Source of the DNA: a virus
Strand: one strand, 5' to 3'
DNA: 47,973 bases
IMG/VR virus record: IMGVR_UViG_3300032086_002480
Span: 1 to 47,973 of that record
Position 1 is the stretch's first letter. Each line of letters opens with the position of its first letter. Of this stretch, positions 38,065 to 47,220 are shown in pieces. Below the pieces are notes generated by a model. It saw nothing but the letters and a program-made list of their open reading frames with translations. It was not told where the DNA came from and did no database searches. The position numbers and the translations under genes were made by a program.

Positions 38065-39824
38065 TATTCAGTCCCTTCTAACTCGTTCGTAATCATCTGT
38101 TCTTCTAAACTTGGTTGGGAGGCTTGTATAGCTGCACTTTGTTGTACTTGACTAGCTACTTGTTGTGCTTCCCCTTGCTCGATTATCTGAGCGTACTCTT
38201 CAAACATACCTGTGTCTTGTATCTCTAATAACTCAGATATTAGATTAGCAGTGGATTTACCTGATAAATGAGGTGCTGCAAACTGTAGTAAAGGAGTAGC
38301 AGATAACTGGGTTAAGGTTGTAAGCATCTGATTCTTTCTAGCAAATCTTCTAGCACCCTTAGGTATCAATACTCCATTAACAGCTAAATCTTCTTTAGTA
38401 ACATTCAACATCTCAATAAACCCACTTTCAGACTTATTAGGGACCTTGAAAGCATTTCCAAAGTTTTCATGAGCTAGTTCAATACCAGCCTTCAGATGCT
38501 GCTCTAATGAACTTCTTTCAAAGTCTGCAGCCTTATCAATGAATCCTCTCATACCACCTTCAGTAAGCGCTGTAACCTCTCCCAAGGTTTTCTCGCCTTG
38601 CGACCTAAACCCTGTTAAATCGCTTGGCAGACGAGCTGCTGAACGTGCTGAATGAGTTAATCTATCTATATGTAGATCATAACTGAAGAATTGAGTATTG
38701 ATGGCTAACTCATTTACACCGCCACCTTCTGGAGCCAAGTAAGTGACTTGTCCAGTATCTTCATCAAACATCTCTTCTACATCACCTATGTACACCTTAT
38801 CAGGGTATATAAGCCTATCCAATGCTTCGCTTTTAGCGTTCTCTCTGTGGTTTACTTGGTAGTTAAGACCTACTATATTCTCTAATGGCCCCATCCCCCA
38901 CAGATTATCTGGAAGCTTTTGCCAAACACTTTGAAAAATGTGTGGGTTACCAGATGCTGTTTTAATAGTGTCTTGAAGAAGAACTTCTTCTCTATCTGCA
39001 GTTACAACTATCTGTGATTCATGCAGTTCTCTATTCTGTGCATCATATACATCCCCGTAGAACCATAGCAGTTCTATGAATCCACTAGCAATGTACTGTT
39101 GATAAGTGCCAAACCCAGTTGGAACATATTGCTCATTCTTATCCTCTCCAGCATCTGAGTTAGCGAAGTTACTCCTGCTTTTAAGTAGCTTATCCACCAC
39201 TTCTGAGTCTAAATCTCCGCTGTCCCCTCTCCGCTTAAGCTCTCCTAAAGAGATGATTTCTCTGATTACCTTAGGGGACGTTGCAAAGTCTGTAGCTGTT
39301 GGGTCGAAAACAATATCATACGGGCTAATACGTCTAGTCTTAGGGCCTATATACCCCTGTTTATCTCCTTTCCTCTCATTGGCGTGAAAGGTCTGAGAGA
39401 AACAAACACCATATGTTACTAAGTCACTTCTTAGTTTTGCTACTTCTTCAGCATACCCATTTAAAGCATGTCTGTTTTGTAGGTAAGATTTTATAACTTT
39501 TCTTTGTTCAATACGAGCACCTTTAGCATCCATTGGTTCAAAAGTAAACCAATCATCGTGAGGCATAACCACTTGAAGGAGTATAGCTTCTAAGTCTTGA
39601 GCAATAGCCGCTAACACTGGTGTATGTGTAGTATGTGTAAATGCCCCTGAAGCGCTTGGTAAAGAGTTGGTATCTGTTGCATATCTGTACGCTTCAACTT
39701 CTCTCCATTTAGAGATAGCAGGGGCTCTTATTCCATCCCACTCAGTCCACAGTCGTGTAACAAACTCGGCTTTATCCGAAGCTGTTACAAATGCACCTAG
39801 TGCTGTTGCTGATTCGCCACTCAT
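38064..39824 (-). CDS. Portal (head-tail connector) protein
   Basis: 586 residues, close to T7 gp8 (536). The N-terminus carries REVEAYRYATDTNSLPSASG (about 41-60) and LLQVVMPHDDWFTFEPMD, the wing region RRISPYDIVFDPTATDFATS, then QSVWQKLPDNLWGMGPLENI and VNHRENAKSEALDRLIYPDK, a common stem signature, and a Gln/Ala-rich C-terminal barrel-like end (QIIEQGEAQQVASQVQQSAA). Twelve copies should form the DNA channel at the capsid vertex. ATGA overlap with terL means the two are co-translated. Confidence 0.9.
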   Translation of the reverse strand: MSGESATALGAFVTASDKAEFVTRLWTEWDGIRAPAISKWREVEAYRYATDTNSLPSASGAFTHTTHTPVLAAIAQDLEAILLQVVMPHDDWFTFEPMDAKGARIEQRKVIKSYLQNRHALNGYAEEVAKLRSDLVTYGVCFSQTFHANERKGDKQGYIGPKTRRISPYDIVFDPTATDFATSPKVIREIISLGELKRRGDSGDLDSEVVDKLLKSRSNFANSDAGEDKNEQYVPTGFGTYQQYIASGFIELLWFYGDVYDAQNRELHESQIVVTADREEVLLQDTIKTASGNPHIFQSVWQKLPDNLWGMGPLENIVGLNYQVNHRENAKSEALDRLIYPDKVYIGDVEEMFDEDTGQVTYLAPEGGGVNELAINTQFFSYDLHIDRLTHSARSAARLPSDLTGFRSQGEKTLGEVTALTEGGMRGFIDKAADFERSSLEQHLKAGIELAHENFGNAFKVPNKSESGFIEMLNVTKEDLAVNGVLIPKGARRFARKNQMLTTLTQLSATPLLQFAAPHLSGKSTANLISELLEIQDTGMFEEYAQIIEQGEAQQVASQVQQSAAIQASQPSLEEQMITNELEGTE

Positions 39825-41407
39825 CGTCTTGTTCTTCTCCCTCCGCCAAACCTACTCATAGGGATGACGTTGCTATGTTGTCTTTCTAAGCCTCTTCTCT
39901 TCAGAGGGGCTACACATTCAGCTACTGCGATAGCTAACGTATCTTTTAAATCATCATGAGGCGGTTTTGCTAGCTTAAGCTCTTCTTCTAGCATCTTAGT
40001 TAAACCACCTTTAGTGTGGTAGATAGTCCCAGTTCTGTATCTCTGGTGTAATGCATTAGCTACACGTTCTTCTTTCTTTCCCGAGTGAGATACATGAGGT
40101 TTCCCCTCTACTTCTAATCTACCGCCGTTTCTTCTAACTTCATCTTGCAGGAAGTTCTTTATGATATGACCAGCAGCATTAGTCTCTACTGTTATCTTAT
40201 TAAACTCCCAATACTCTTGTAATTCTATAATCCTTTCGTAATATACTTCAGGCTTATCTGTTTGAAACCTTTCTAGTGCTAGTACGTATATGTAACCTTC
40301 ATCATCGATACCTACTACAGCTAGTGCTGTGAAGTCACGCTTCTTAGCATTTAGAGAGCTACTGTCTGTCCAAGCCAAGTCAGCTGCTGCATATAGCTTT
40401 AACTTCTTACCTAAATAGTACCAAGACTTGCCATTCTGTTCTAAATGTCTAGGATCTAGGTATTTAAAATCACTCTGTTTAATTACGTGAGTGGATTCAT
40501 CTGCTGGGTCATTGTAGTACTGTCCGTAGAATAGCCCTAGGTCTCCATCGATAAGAGCATCTGCTTTCTTTATAGCGAGCTCTTCTTCATCAAAACCGTA
40601 CCATTCGCCATTAGGCATCTGAGCCTTAGGCCATACGAATGTACCATCTCCTGTTCGTCTGTACGAGTCTTCTACTACTCTTTCGAATACATCCCAGCGT
40701 TTATGCTTTTCACCTTGTATGGTGTATTCTATGTCTAACATCTTGGTGTACAAATCGTCTTCACTGTACTTAGTACCTACAGCTATGAAATGTCCACCAC
40801 TAGAGTTAATCTTAGCGAATGACTTATAGCACTTCAGCACATCAGCTTTTCCAGACTCAGTATCCCAATTTTCATCTGTAACTAAATCATCAAAGACTGT
40901 TACATCTGAATGCATTCCAGTATTCCCTGACTTAGCAGTTGTAGCTCTAACAGATGGGTCTCGTACCATACGCTCTTTACGAGCTGGATGGTCTAGGTAG
41001 AAATTCATCTTATTCCACCCTTCAGTAGGTTTATGTACCCAAGTGTTTTTTCTTGTATCCCTTTCAAAGTTTAAATGATCAGGCCATAACTCTCTGTGTG
41101 CATCTGAGTACAGCAAAGACTCTATAGAAGTCATCTGCGCTAACACTAGAGATTCAGACCAACTAACGTAATTAATACGTGCCCAAGGCTTTATTGTTAA
41201 TATCCAAGATACGTAGACTGCAGCACACCAGCTCTTCTGGTGGTCTCGAGGGATCAGGGCTAATTTACACCTAGCTTCCCCGTATTGGAAATAGTCAAAA
41301 AGATCGAAGTGTACATCACCGTAGTATCTATCTGGAGATACCCACTGTGCATAAGCTTTTAGGCTATTCTCACACTCTTCTCTTATTGCTAACAATTCTT
41401 TATTCAA
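39821..41407 (-). CDS. terL: Terminase large subunit
   Basis: 528 residues. ATPase: Walker A-like LIPRDHQKSW (51-60), Walker B VTVFDDL (169-175) with the following DEN, and the coupling motif FIAVGTKYSEDD (about 207-218). RNase H-like nuclease: AAADLAWTD (340-348, Asp343), VETNAAG (407-413) and HDDLKDTLAIAV (484-495). It drives DNA into procapsids and cuts the concatemer. The only usable start is TTG 41407; no ATG or GTG lies upstream in frame after the TGA, which suggests limited synthesis. ATGA overlap with the portal gene. Confidence 0.93.
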   Translation of the reverse strand: MNKELLAIREECENSLKAYAQWVSPDRYYGDVHFDLFDYFQYGEARCKLALIPRDHQKSWCAAVYVSWILTIKPWARINYVSWSESLVLAQMTSIESLLYSDAHRELWPDHLNFERDTRKNTWVHKPTEGWNKMNFYLDHPARKERMVRDPSVRATTAKSGNTGMHSDVTVFDDLVTDENWDTESGKADVLKCYKSFAKINSSGGHFIAVGTKYSEDDLYTKMLDIEYTIQGEKHKRWDVFERVVEDSYRRTGDGTFVWPKAQMPNGEWYGFDEEELAIKKADALIDGDLGLFYGQYYNDPADESTHVIKQSDFKYLDPRHLEQNGKSWYYLGKKLKLYAAADLAWTDSSSLNAKKRDFTALAVVGIDDEGYIYVLALERFQTDKPEVYYERIIELQEYWEFNKITVETNAAGHIIKNFLQDEVRRNGGRLEVEGKPHVSHSGKKEERVANALHQRYRTGTIYHTKGGLTKMLEEELKLAKPPHDDLKDTLAIAVAECVAPLKRRGLERQHSNVIPMSRFGGGRRTRR

Positions 41408-41465
41408 TTTTAATTTAGTACTCTCGTTACTTACGTATCTGTTATTTAGTCACGGATATGGTAAA

Positions 41466-43643
41466 CTACCCTTGAAAATTGACTGTAATAGTCCTAGTTG
41501 AGCCAAGCCTGTTCTTGATGAGAAGGTTGCCGCCTGTAGACCAGACATTTAAATCACCATCTATGTCGTTGTTAGCTGTACCTCCCGGATTAAAGTTAGT
41601 AGCGGCCGCAGCCCCAAAGTTCAAAGCGCCCGAACTGTCAATTGATACAACTCCACATGAAAGTCTACTTAAAGTGGTTGTAATAGTCGCTATGCCCCTA
41701 TTATCAACATTTGGAATCTCTATAGTCATGGTCGCATCATCAGCAAGAGATTGCGAGAATACGTGATTCCCAGTGTTTGCTGTGTTATTTCCGCTTTCGT
41801 CCACGCCTGTAATCCTACTTTCCAAAGAGGATACGCCGTTATCAGTGGTAGCTGTCACGCCGATTGAAGGCGTCATCTGCAGGGTTGGCTTAGCTAAACT
41901 TGCCGGTGTCGTTGTTTGATATGTCGGCTTAACTGCTGTGGATGCATGCGTAAACTTATCTACCTTTATTATAGCAACAGATTTTAAATCAGCGCTAGAT
42001 GCGAATCCAAACAATCCGTTTGCGGAATCTATCTCTTTAACATAGACACTATCTACATTGGCATAAAAAACCCCGGTACTTGTAAGTGCTGGGCACGACA
42101 TAAAAGACGAATGAGAAGCAGTTGATATAACGTTAGTGACATTGATGACACTATCAAAAGTCGAAGTCAAATCGGACTGAGATGCAGTTATAACTGGCGT
42201 TGCCATGGAGCCTGTTGTTGTATTATCATGTATTGTTACGTCTGAAACGTTACCTATCCTTGGTTTGATTAATGTCCCAGCAGCGAATATGCTTATCGCA
42301 GATATAGGTCGAGCAAAGGTTGCTTCCCCGCTAGTAGAATCATCATACAGGAAAGTTGGTCCAATAACATCCCCGCCGTGGATTTGTAAATCAATTTCCA
42401 CTGATGCGCCAGTAATTCCTGCTATATTTCGATATATTGTAGGTGCGATTATTGTTGTTACATCATTTTGAGTTTTTATGGCTCTCCCTTTGCAATTTTT
42501 AAAGTAGCAATTTGAGATGTTTGCTGTTGTTCTTCTTACCAAATTAGATGCTACATTGGCAAAAACTTTTAATCCATCTGCATCTGTATTATTTGAGTTG
42601 TCAGTGGTTTCCCCGTTAGTAATGTCAATAAAGCTACAGCGGTCTATCAAAGTGCTTTTTACATCAAACGTGTTAAGTAGTGTAACTGTTAATCCGCTTG
42701 TGCCAGTGACGCCCGGATTTCCATTTCCAAGAGCTCTAGTGTGGTTCTTAAACTCAGTGCCGGTAATATTTACCTCTTCAAACCCGCCACGGATAAATAG
42801 GCCTGCATTACCATTGTTTCCAGTATCAACATAGGAATCATTGAACGACCCGCCGTTTATTGTCACCTTACCAGTACTCTCTTGATTGGCAAAGATGTAA
42901 AACGGATACCCTGAAACTCCTCCACCAGAAACATTGACCCCATCAATTGTTAAAGAAAATCCAGCGCAATCGATAGCAACATTATCTTCTCGACTACCGT
43001 TCGCAACGTCCGTCAATAGGCCTCCACCACCAGAAGCCTTGAGTTCTGTATCTCTCGTTAACGTAATGGTGGCGGTAGTTTTTATTTTGAATGTTTTAGA
43101 GCCAAAATCGATAGAGCTGTTATAGTTTATAATATGAACAAGACCAGCCGAGTTATCGACATCCCCCTCTGCTAAACCCCATTGCTCGACAATTGCTGGT
43201 ATGGTTCCTCTCAACACAAGACATTTAGTTGCATCAGCTGTTGATACTACAATATTATAAGTGTTAGGAAGGTCTACATTTGCAGTAGTTCCTACTGTAA
43301 TCACATCAAATATACCATTAGCCCTGTCTTTTACTACAGCAACATCTCCTACATTTAAAGTAGAATCTGCTGTAGCTAGTAGCATTGTATCGTAAAACTT
43401 AGCATCTGCTTCTTGGAAGGCTGCTCTGTTTACTAATTGCCCGTAGTTAACTGAATCACCTGTCTGAGTCCCATCAGGAAGATTCAATAACTTCTGACTA
43501 TTCATATCTATAGGTGCAGTAACAAAACCACCATCAGAATCTAACTTAGAATCAATAGCAGCTTCTATGCCACTAAGCTCAGTATTAATTTGACTAGCTG
43601 TATTATATCCACTACCTATAGGCGTATGAGTGTAGTCTGTCAT
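41466..43643 (-). CDS. Tail spike protein 1 (beta-helix)
   Basis: 725 residues. The N-terminal ~130 residues are an adaptor: QINTELSGIEAAIDSKLDSD, PIDMNSQKLLNLPDGTQTGD, AKFYDTMLLATADSTLNVGD. After that come Asn/Gly/Thr-rich strands typical of a right-handed beta-helix (VSGGGVSGYPFYIFANQES, GKVTINGGSFNDSYVDTGNN), likely a depolymerase or receptor binder, and a C-terminal trimerisation-like end (NVWSTGGNLLIKNRLGSTRT). It shares the adaptor motifs with tail spike 2, so both can attach to the same tail site. No catalytic residues assigned. Confidence 0.8.
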   Translation of the reverse strand: MTDYTHTPIGSGYNTASQINTELSGIEAAIDSKLDSDGGFVTAPIDMNSQKLLNLPDGTQTGDSVNYGQLVNRAAFQEADAKFYDTMLLATADSTLNVGDVAVVKDRANGIFDVITVGTTANVDLPNTYNIVVSTADATKCLVLRGTIPAIVEQWGLAEGDVDNSAGLVHIINYNSSIDFGSKTFKIKTTATITLTRDTELKASGGGGLLTDVANGSREDNVAIDCAGFSLTIDGVNVSGGGVSGYPFYIFANQESTGKVTINGGSFNDSYVDTGNNGNAGLFIRGGFEEVNITGTEFKNHTRALGNGNPGVTGTSGLTVTLLNTFDVKSTLIDRCSFIDITNGETTDNSNNTDADGLKVFANVASNLVRRTTANISNCYFKNCKGRAIKTQNDVTTIIAPTIYRNIAGITGASVEIDLQIHGGDVIGPTFLYDDSTSGEATFARPISAISIFAAGTLIKPRIGNVSDVTIHDNTTTGSMATPVITASQSDLTSTFDSVINVTNVISTASHSSFMSCPALTSTGVFYANVDSVYVKEIDSANGLFGFASSADLKSVAIIKVDKFTHASTAVKPTYQTTTPASLAKPTLQMTPSIGVTATTDNGVSSLESRITGVDESGNNTANTGNHVFSQSLADDATMTIEIPNVDNRGIATITTTLSRLSCGVVSIDSSGALNFGAAAATNFNPGGTANNDIDGDLNVWSTGGNLLIKNRLGSTRTITVNFQG

Positions 43644-44161
43644 TATTTAGTCTCTTCTCTCTTCTGACGCCATTCTTCCATCCTAGTTATAGTAGGACTC
43701 TTAGTGGTCTCTTTCTTCGATTTTCTTCCAACAGGGGTCTTAGCCTTGCTTTCAGCTAATAGTGTTTTAGCAGCTGTGATGTTACCCTCTTTAGCTTGCT
43801 CTTGTAGAATCTTTTTAGCTAGAGACGCATCCCTAGCTTTCATATGTTCTCTCCACACCTTAAGGCCGTCATGTGCATGCCTAGGGTCTCCTTCTCTAAA
43901 CCAATTACAGTTAACCAGTGTATCCCACACTTTCATGTTAGGAGCTAGTTTAGTTGCTGCATCGTACTCATCTACACTGTCCATGTAGATTTGATAGGCA
44001 GAGGGTAAACCTTTGTGTGGTTCTAATTTCAATGTGAATAGTGGTGGGAGGTCTTTTCTAGTCGCTGCTAGGTCATGCTTCTCCCAAAACATCTTATTAA
44101 AAGCAAACACTCCTTCTGAGGAGTATAGTTTTTTAAAGTCTTCTTTAGTCGGTAATTTCAT
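43643..44161 (-). CDS. Possible terminase small subunit
   Basis: 172 residues. An early aromatic-basic part (MKLPTKEDFKKLYSSEGVFA), a centre WDTLVNCNWFREGDPRHAHD, a helical KARDASLAKKILQEQAKEGN, then ITAAKTLLAESKAK, which resembles the oligomerisation helix of many TerS proteins, and a basic disordered tail (TPVGRKSKKETTKSPT). Location between tail spikes, one gene before terL, fits but does not prove it. It could also be a tail spike chaperone or DNA-binding protein. Confidence 0.5.
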   Translation of the reverse strand: MKLPTKEDFKKLYSSEGVFAFNKMFWEKHDLAATRKDLPPLFTLKLEPHKGLPSAYQIYMDSVDEYDAATKLAPNMKVWDTLVNCNWFREGDPRHAHDGLKVWREHMKARDASLAKKILQEQAKEGNITAAKTLLAESKAKTPVGRKSKKETTKSPTITRMEEWRQKREETK

Positions 44162-44171
44162 AAGGCTCTTC

Positions 44172-46046
44172 CTACACTGGGGTATGTACTACAACACCTT
44201 GCGCATCTACCCAAGGATCGGCTGCAGCTGTACCTCTAGCCCTCACCATTAGATTCGTGTTCGCATTCATCAGTATCCTTGTAATACTTTTATTTGAAGT
44301 GTTTACAGCATGACCTATATCGGCCAGTTCTGCTGTTGTAGCTCTTCCGCCTCCCTGAGGATTCCAAACAACACTTCCACCATAAGCTGATGCATTAGCA
44401 GTCCAATGTGTTGGTGCATACAATGCAGTTGAATCATTAAGACAGATAACATTCTTCTCGTAGAATACTGCAGTATCTGTTGGAGGAACCCCCCCACTAG
44501 CCCTGAACACTTGACCGCTAGTTGGGTCTGTTTCTATAACTTCGTTATTTACTGAACACAGTGGGTCTATGATTGCTGATGCAGCCTCGCTACCCCTAAG
44601 CCTAGCACCATTAGTGTTTGGCTCATCTACAGCTGAAGCGTTTAATGAGTCGCAGTTTGTTAAATCTATCTGCGGTGCGCCAGCCGAAATATTAGCTATA
44701 AAACCATTATTATGCACATGATTAACGGTCCCGTTTCTATCAGAAACAAATAGACCATAGGACATAGCACAAGCAGCAGAAGTAAACCCTCTTATCCTTG
44801 TACCGTTTTTGATTCTCATTTCTGTGCACGTTCCAATGATAAAGTTATTTCCACCAGAAACGTCACACTCCTCCCACAACAAACTAGAAGCACCTTCAGC
44901 ATCTATATAGTTTCTTCCTGAAGAAGCTGCTCCGTCAACTCTGAGCAAATACACAGATGACCCTGTTTTAACTGAACATTCTGTAGTTACGTTAGCAGTC
45001 AAAGTTCCATCATTCCACTGAATCCTGCTACCTTTTTCAGCACCTATCCCAAAGGTATTGTTCGTAGAGGTGCCTCTTATCATTTCTATCTTAGAAAAAC
45101 TCTCTGCTAGAAACCCAGTATTACAGCCATCAGCAGTAACATCATAACAAGTGACAGAACCACCTTCATGAGATAGAAGTCCAGTGGTAGCCCCTGTCAA
45201 TCTCATCGTTTCAAGTTCTAGGTCTTTAGTGCCATGTGCCCATACACAATTTCTAGCACCAATTGCAGTTCCATCAAGTATTGTCAGACTTTCGCTTGAA
45301 CCTCGTAAGGTTATCTTTGCTGCTTTTGTATTAAGAGCAATAGTGGAATCTCGAAGAGGGGCGATAGTCTTTTGAGACATATCTACTACAACAGGTCTCC
45401 CCCATTCATCTGTACCACCTTGTTCATTATAAGTCCCATTTGCTATGTTTATAACAACATCGTGTTGTACAAGGTTGGGGAAGGTATCTACTGCGTATTG
45501 TATTGTAGCAGTAGCACCTGCACCAGATGACCACCCAGCCCCTTCTACATCAGAACCAAGGGCTTTGTCTACGTACAAAGTTATGTTCTTGTGTGTTGCG
45601 AATTTACTATCTTTTCTTAAAACAAGGCTCAAGCTGAGAGTATCGTGAGCAATGATATCCTCACCATTTGCGGAAGATGTGCCTGCCACTACATCAAAAA
45701 TAGAGCTTAGATGGTCTTTCAGTATTACCTCATCTCCTGCTACTAAAGACGTATCTGCAGTAGCTAGAGCCTCTGTGTCGTAGAATTTAGCATCTGATGT
45801 TGATAAAGACCAGTCTAGTGTCGATAGTCCCTGCCTAAGGGTTATAGGCTCTCCAGACGTAACAGCATCAGGTAGGTTGAGTATCTGATTAGAATTCATA
45901 TCTAAGTCAGCACTCATTGTATTAGGGAGATCCCCTACTCTAGATACAGTATCAGCAATAGCTGCTTCGATAAGACCTAGTTGTACATTGACATCAGACT
46001 TTACTGAATCACCTGTAACAACATCTGTCTTTGTGTATCTACTCAT
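44172..46046 (-). CDS. Tail spike protein 2 (beta-helix)
   Basis: 624 residues. The N-terminal module has VNVQLGLIEAAIADTVSRVG, SADLDMNSNQILNLPDAVTS and AKFYDTEALATADTSLVAGD, paralogous to tail spike 1. From about 190 on there are many short strands (RDSTIALNTKAAKITLRGSS, HEGGSVTCYDVTADGCNTGF, GSRIQWNDGTLTANVTTECS) that look like pectate-lyase-type parallel beta-helix coils. The C-terminus (RARGTAAADPWVDAQGVVVH) is short. Likely the second receptor-binding or polysaccharide-degrading spike. The start overlaps the previous gene's stop by 8 bases. Confidence 0.8.
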   Translation of the reverse strand: MSRYTKTDVVTGDSVKSDVNVQLGLIEAAIADTVSRVGDLPNTMSADLDMNSNQILNLPDAVTSGEPITLRQGLSTLDWSLSTSDAKFYDTEALATADTSLVAGDEVILKDHLSSIFDVVAGTSSANGEDIIAHDTLSLSLVLRKDSKFATHKNITLYVDKALGSDVEGAGWSSGAGATATIQYAVDTFPNLVQHDVVINIANGTYNEQGGTDEWGRPVVVDMSQKTIAPLRDSTIALNTKAAKITLRGSSESLTILDGTAIGARNCVWAHGTKDLELETMRLTGATTGLLSHEGGSVTCYDVTADGCNTGFLAESFSKIEMIRGTSTNNTFGIGAEKGSRIQWNDGTLTANVTTECSVKTGSSVYLLRVDGAASSGRNYIDAEGASSLLWEECDVSGGNNFIIGTCTEMRIKNGTRIRGFTSAACAMSYGLFVSDRNGTVNHVHNNGFIANISAGAPQIDLTNCDSLNASAVDEPNTNGARLRGSEAASAIIDPLCSVNNEVIETDPTSGQVFRASGGVPPTDTAVFYEKNVICLNDSTALYAPTHWTANASAYGGSVVWNPQGGGRATTAELADIGHAVNTSNKSITRILMNANTNLMVRARGTAAADPWVDAQGVVVHTPV

Positions 46047-46443
46047 GCTTCTTCCTAAAAGTGTGGAGGGCGATAGCTGATAAAGCCCCTATGTACAACC
46101 ACTCCATTACAGGAGTGTAGTGTTGGTACAAAAGAGAACTCTTGTTAATGTACTCGTTATAATTTAGTATATTGAATATGAAACTGATTATAAGAATTAA
46201 CAAGAGTTCTAAGTTAAACGTAAGTAGCATCGTAAAAAGAGCTACTAGTAAATCTATCCCTGCGTGAGTTAAGTAGTACTTCTCTCCTAGGGAATGTGGT
46301 ATTTTTAAATTACTCGAGAGTATTATTATCGCGAGTATTATCCAATCCTTTCTCTGGAAGCCCCGGCAAGTCTTCATGAACTGGCGGGTTTTCTGGGTAA
46401 TCCACTGGAGGATCTGGTGGGGTATCTGTATTAGGCATAGCAT
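46039..46443 (-). CDS. Membrane protein in the lysis block
   Basis: 134 residues from the first ATG; initiation at an internal ATG (residue 23) is equally possible, because the first ~45 codons share DNA with a proline-rich ORF in another frame. From about residue 32 there are three or four membrane helices: DWIILAIIILSSNL, GIDLLVALFTMLLTFNLELL, LLILIISFIFNIL and a last one (MEWLYIGALSAIALH), with a basic C-terminus (FRKKHE). Between the spanin genes and the tail spike, a second holin or antiholin is possible; no family recognised. Confidence 0.6.
   Translation of the reverse strand: MLCLIQIPHQILQWITQKTRQFMKTCRGFQRKDWIILAIIILSSNLKIPHSLGEKYYLTHAGIDLLVALFTMLLTFNLELLLILIISFIFNILNYNEYINKSSLLYQHYTPVMEWLYIGALSAIALHTFRKKHE
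46310..46438 (-). CDS. Proline-rich small protein in overlapping frame
   Basis: 42 codons from ATG 46438, in a different frame from 46039-46443 but using the same DNA. The product (starting MPNTDTPPDPPVDYPENPPV) is acidic and proline-rich, with a polar end (KGLDNTRDNNTLE), a very non-random composition for a chance frame. It starts 11 bases after the stop of the upstream gene, where only a weak ribosome site serves both ATGs. Either this is the real first gene and the membrane protein starts inside it, or both are made. Confidence 0.5.
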   Translation of the reverse strand: MPNTDTPPDPPVDYPENPPVHEDLPGLPEKGLDNTRDNNTLE

Positions 46444-46449
46444 CTCATA

Positions 46450-46707
46450 TTAGTTGTGGTTGTGATTCTTAGAATCCCTACTAGCTAGATCTATCCTTAG
46501 TTGTGTGATAATCCCTGTTAACTCTTTCGTAGCTGCAGTATTCTCATCTATAGCTTTATCTATCTGTTCACCTCTTGTCTCTAAGATGGTGATACGTTTA
46601 TCTGTATCCCTCTGCACCTTAAACAAGTAAGCCCCCACAGGTACGAATACCATAGCCCATATGTACTTCAATACAGCCGTTAGGGAGGCTACTTCCGGTG
46701 AAACCAT
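46450..46707 (-). CDS. Membrane-anchored coiled-coil protein (lysis block)
   Basis: 85 residues. One membrane helix near the N-terminus (about 9-29, LTAVLKYIWAMVFVPVGAYL) is followed by a charged coiled coil (QRDTDKRITILETRGEQIDK) and a His/Asn tail (KNHNHN). The start overlaps the o-spanin gene stop by one base. Membrane plus coiled coil suggests a holin-associated or pinholin-type protein, but the family is not clear. Confidence 0.6.
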   Translation of the reverse strand: MVSPEVASLTAVLKYIWAMVFVPVGAYLFKVQRDTDKRITILETRGEQIDKAIDENTAATKELTGIITQLRIDLASRDSKNHNHN

Positions 46708-46976
46708 TATCTCTCATTCTCTTTATTTAGTTCTTTTTCAACCATATCGAACCATTCCTGTAATTTACCTTTGTCAAGGTTATTAAGTTTAAGCTCTTCG
46801 ATGAGATCTAAAGAGTATTGTTTTAAGTCATCTACAGTTTTACCTGTAAAAGGTGGGATAGGACGTACATCCGTAAGCTCGAGAGGAGGCCTCTTTACTA
46901 CGTATCTAGTCTCTACTATCGTTGAGCAACTTGATAAACTCAGGGTCAAGAGGAGTATCATCACTAGTCGTTTCAT
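46707..46976 (-). CDS. o-spanin (Rz1-like lipoprotein)
   Basis: 89 residues. Signal peptide MKRLVMILLLTLSLSSCS with lipobox Leu14-Ser-Ser-Cys17, so it should be lipidated and placed in the outer membrane. The mature part is proline-containing (RPPLELTDVRPIPPFTG) and then helical (LIEELKLNNLDKGKLQ). The gene begins within the i-spanin gene in another frame (71-base overlap), the classic arrangement of Rz/Rz1 pairs. It fuses the outer to the inner membrane in the last step of lysis. Confidence 0.82.
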   Translation of the reverse strand: MKRLVMILLLTLSLSSCSTIVETRYVVKRPPLELTDVRPIPPFTGKTVDDLKQYSLDLIEELKLNNLDKGKLQEWFDMVEKELNKENER

Positions 46977-47220
46977 TACGTACCTTCTCCTTAACAGCTT
47001 CAGTGCTGGCTTTTATCGCAGCTTCTTCTATCTTGTGTTCGACATGTATAGTTGTAGACACGTCCTCAGTAACCTCTACTGTTCGTAAAGATTCTTCTTG
47101 ATTCTTATTAACTTCTTTGAGTAGTTTATTCTCTTTCCGAGTGGAAGAGAAGATAGCGAAGAAGATACCTGCTCCTGCTAGTACTGCTGCCCATAGATAA
47201 GCTTTTATTGTACTAAACAT
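46906..47220 (-). CDS. i-spanin (Rz-like)
   Basis: 104 residues. A single N-terminal membrane helix (about 7-25, AYLWAAVLAGAGIFFAIF) is followed by a long charged, coiled-coil region (ENKLLKEVNKNQEESLRTVE, then VEHKIEEAAIKASTEAVKEK) in the periplasm and a polar end. It partners the lipoprotein encoded in the overlapping frame (46707-46976). The start is one base from the end of the holin-like gene. Together they span the cell envelope; the presence of spanins means the host is Gram-negative. Confidence 0.8.
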   Translation of the reverse strand: MFSTIKAYLWAAVLAGAGIFFAIFSSTRKENKLLKEVNKNQEESLRTVEVTEDVSTTIHVEHKIEEAAIKASTEAVKEKVRNETTSDDTPLDPEFIKLLNDSRD

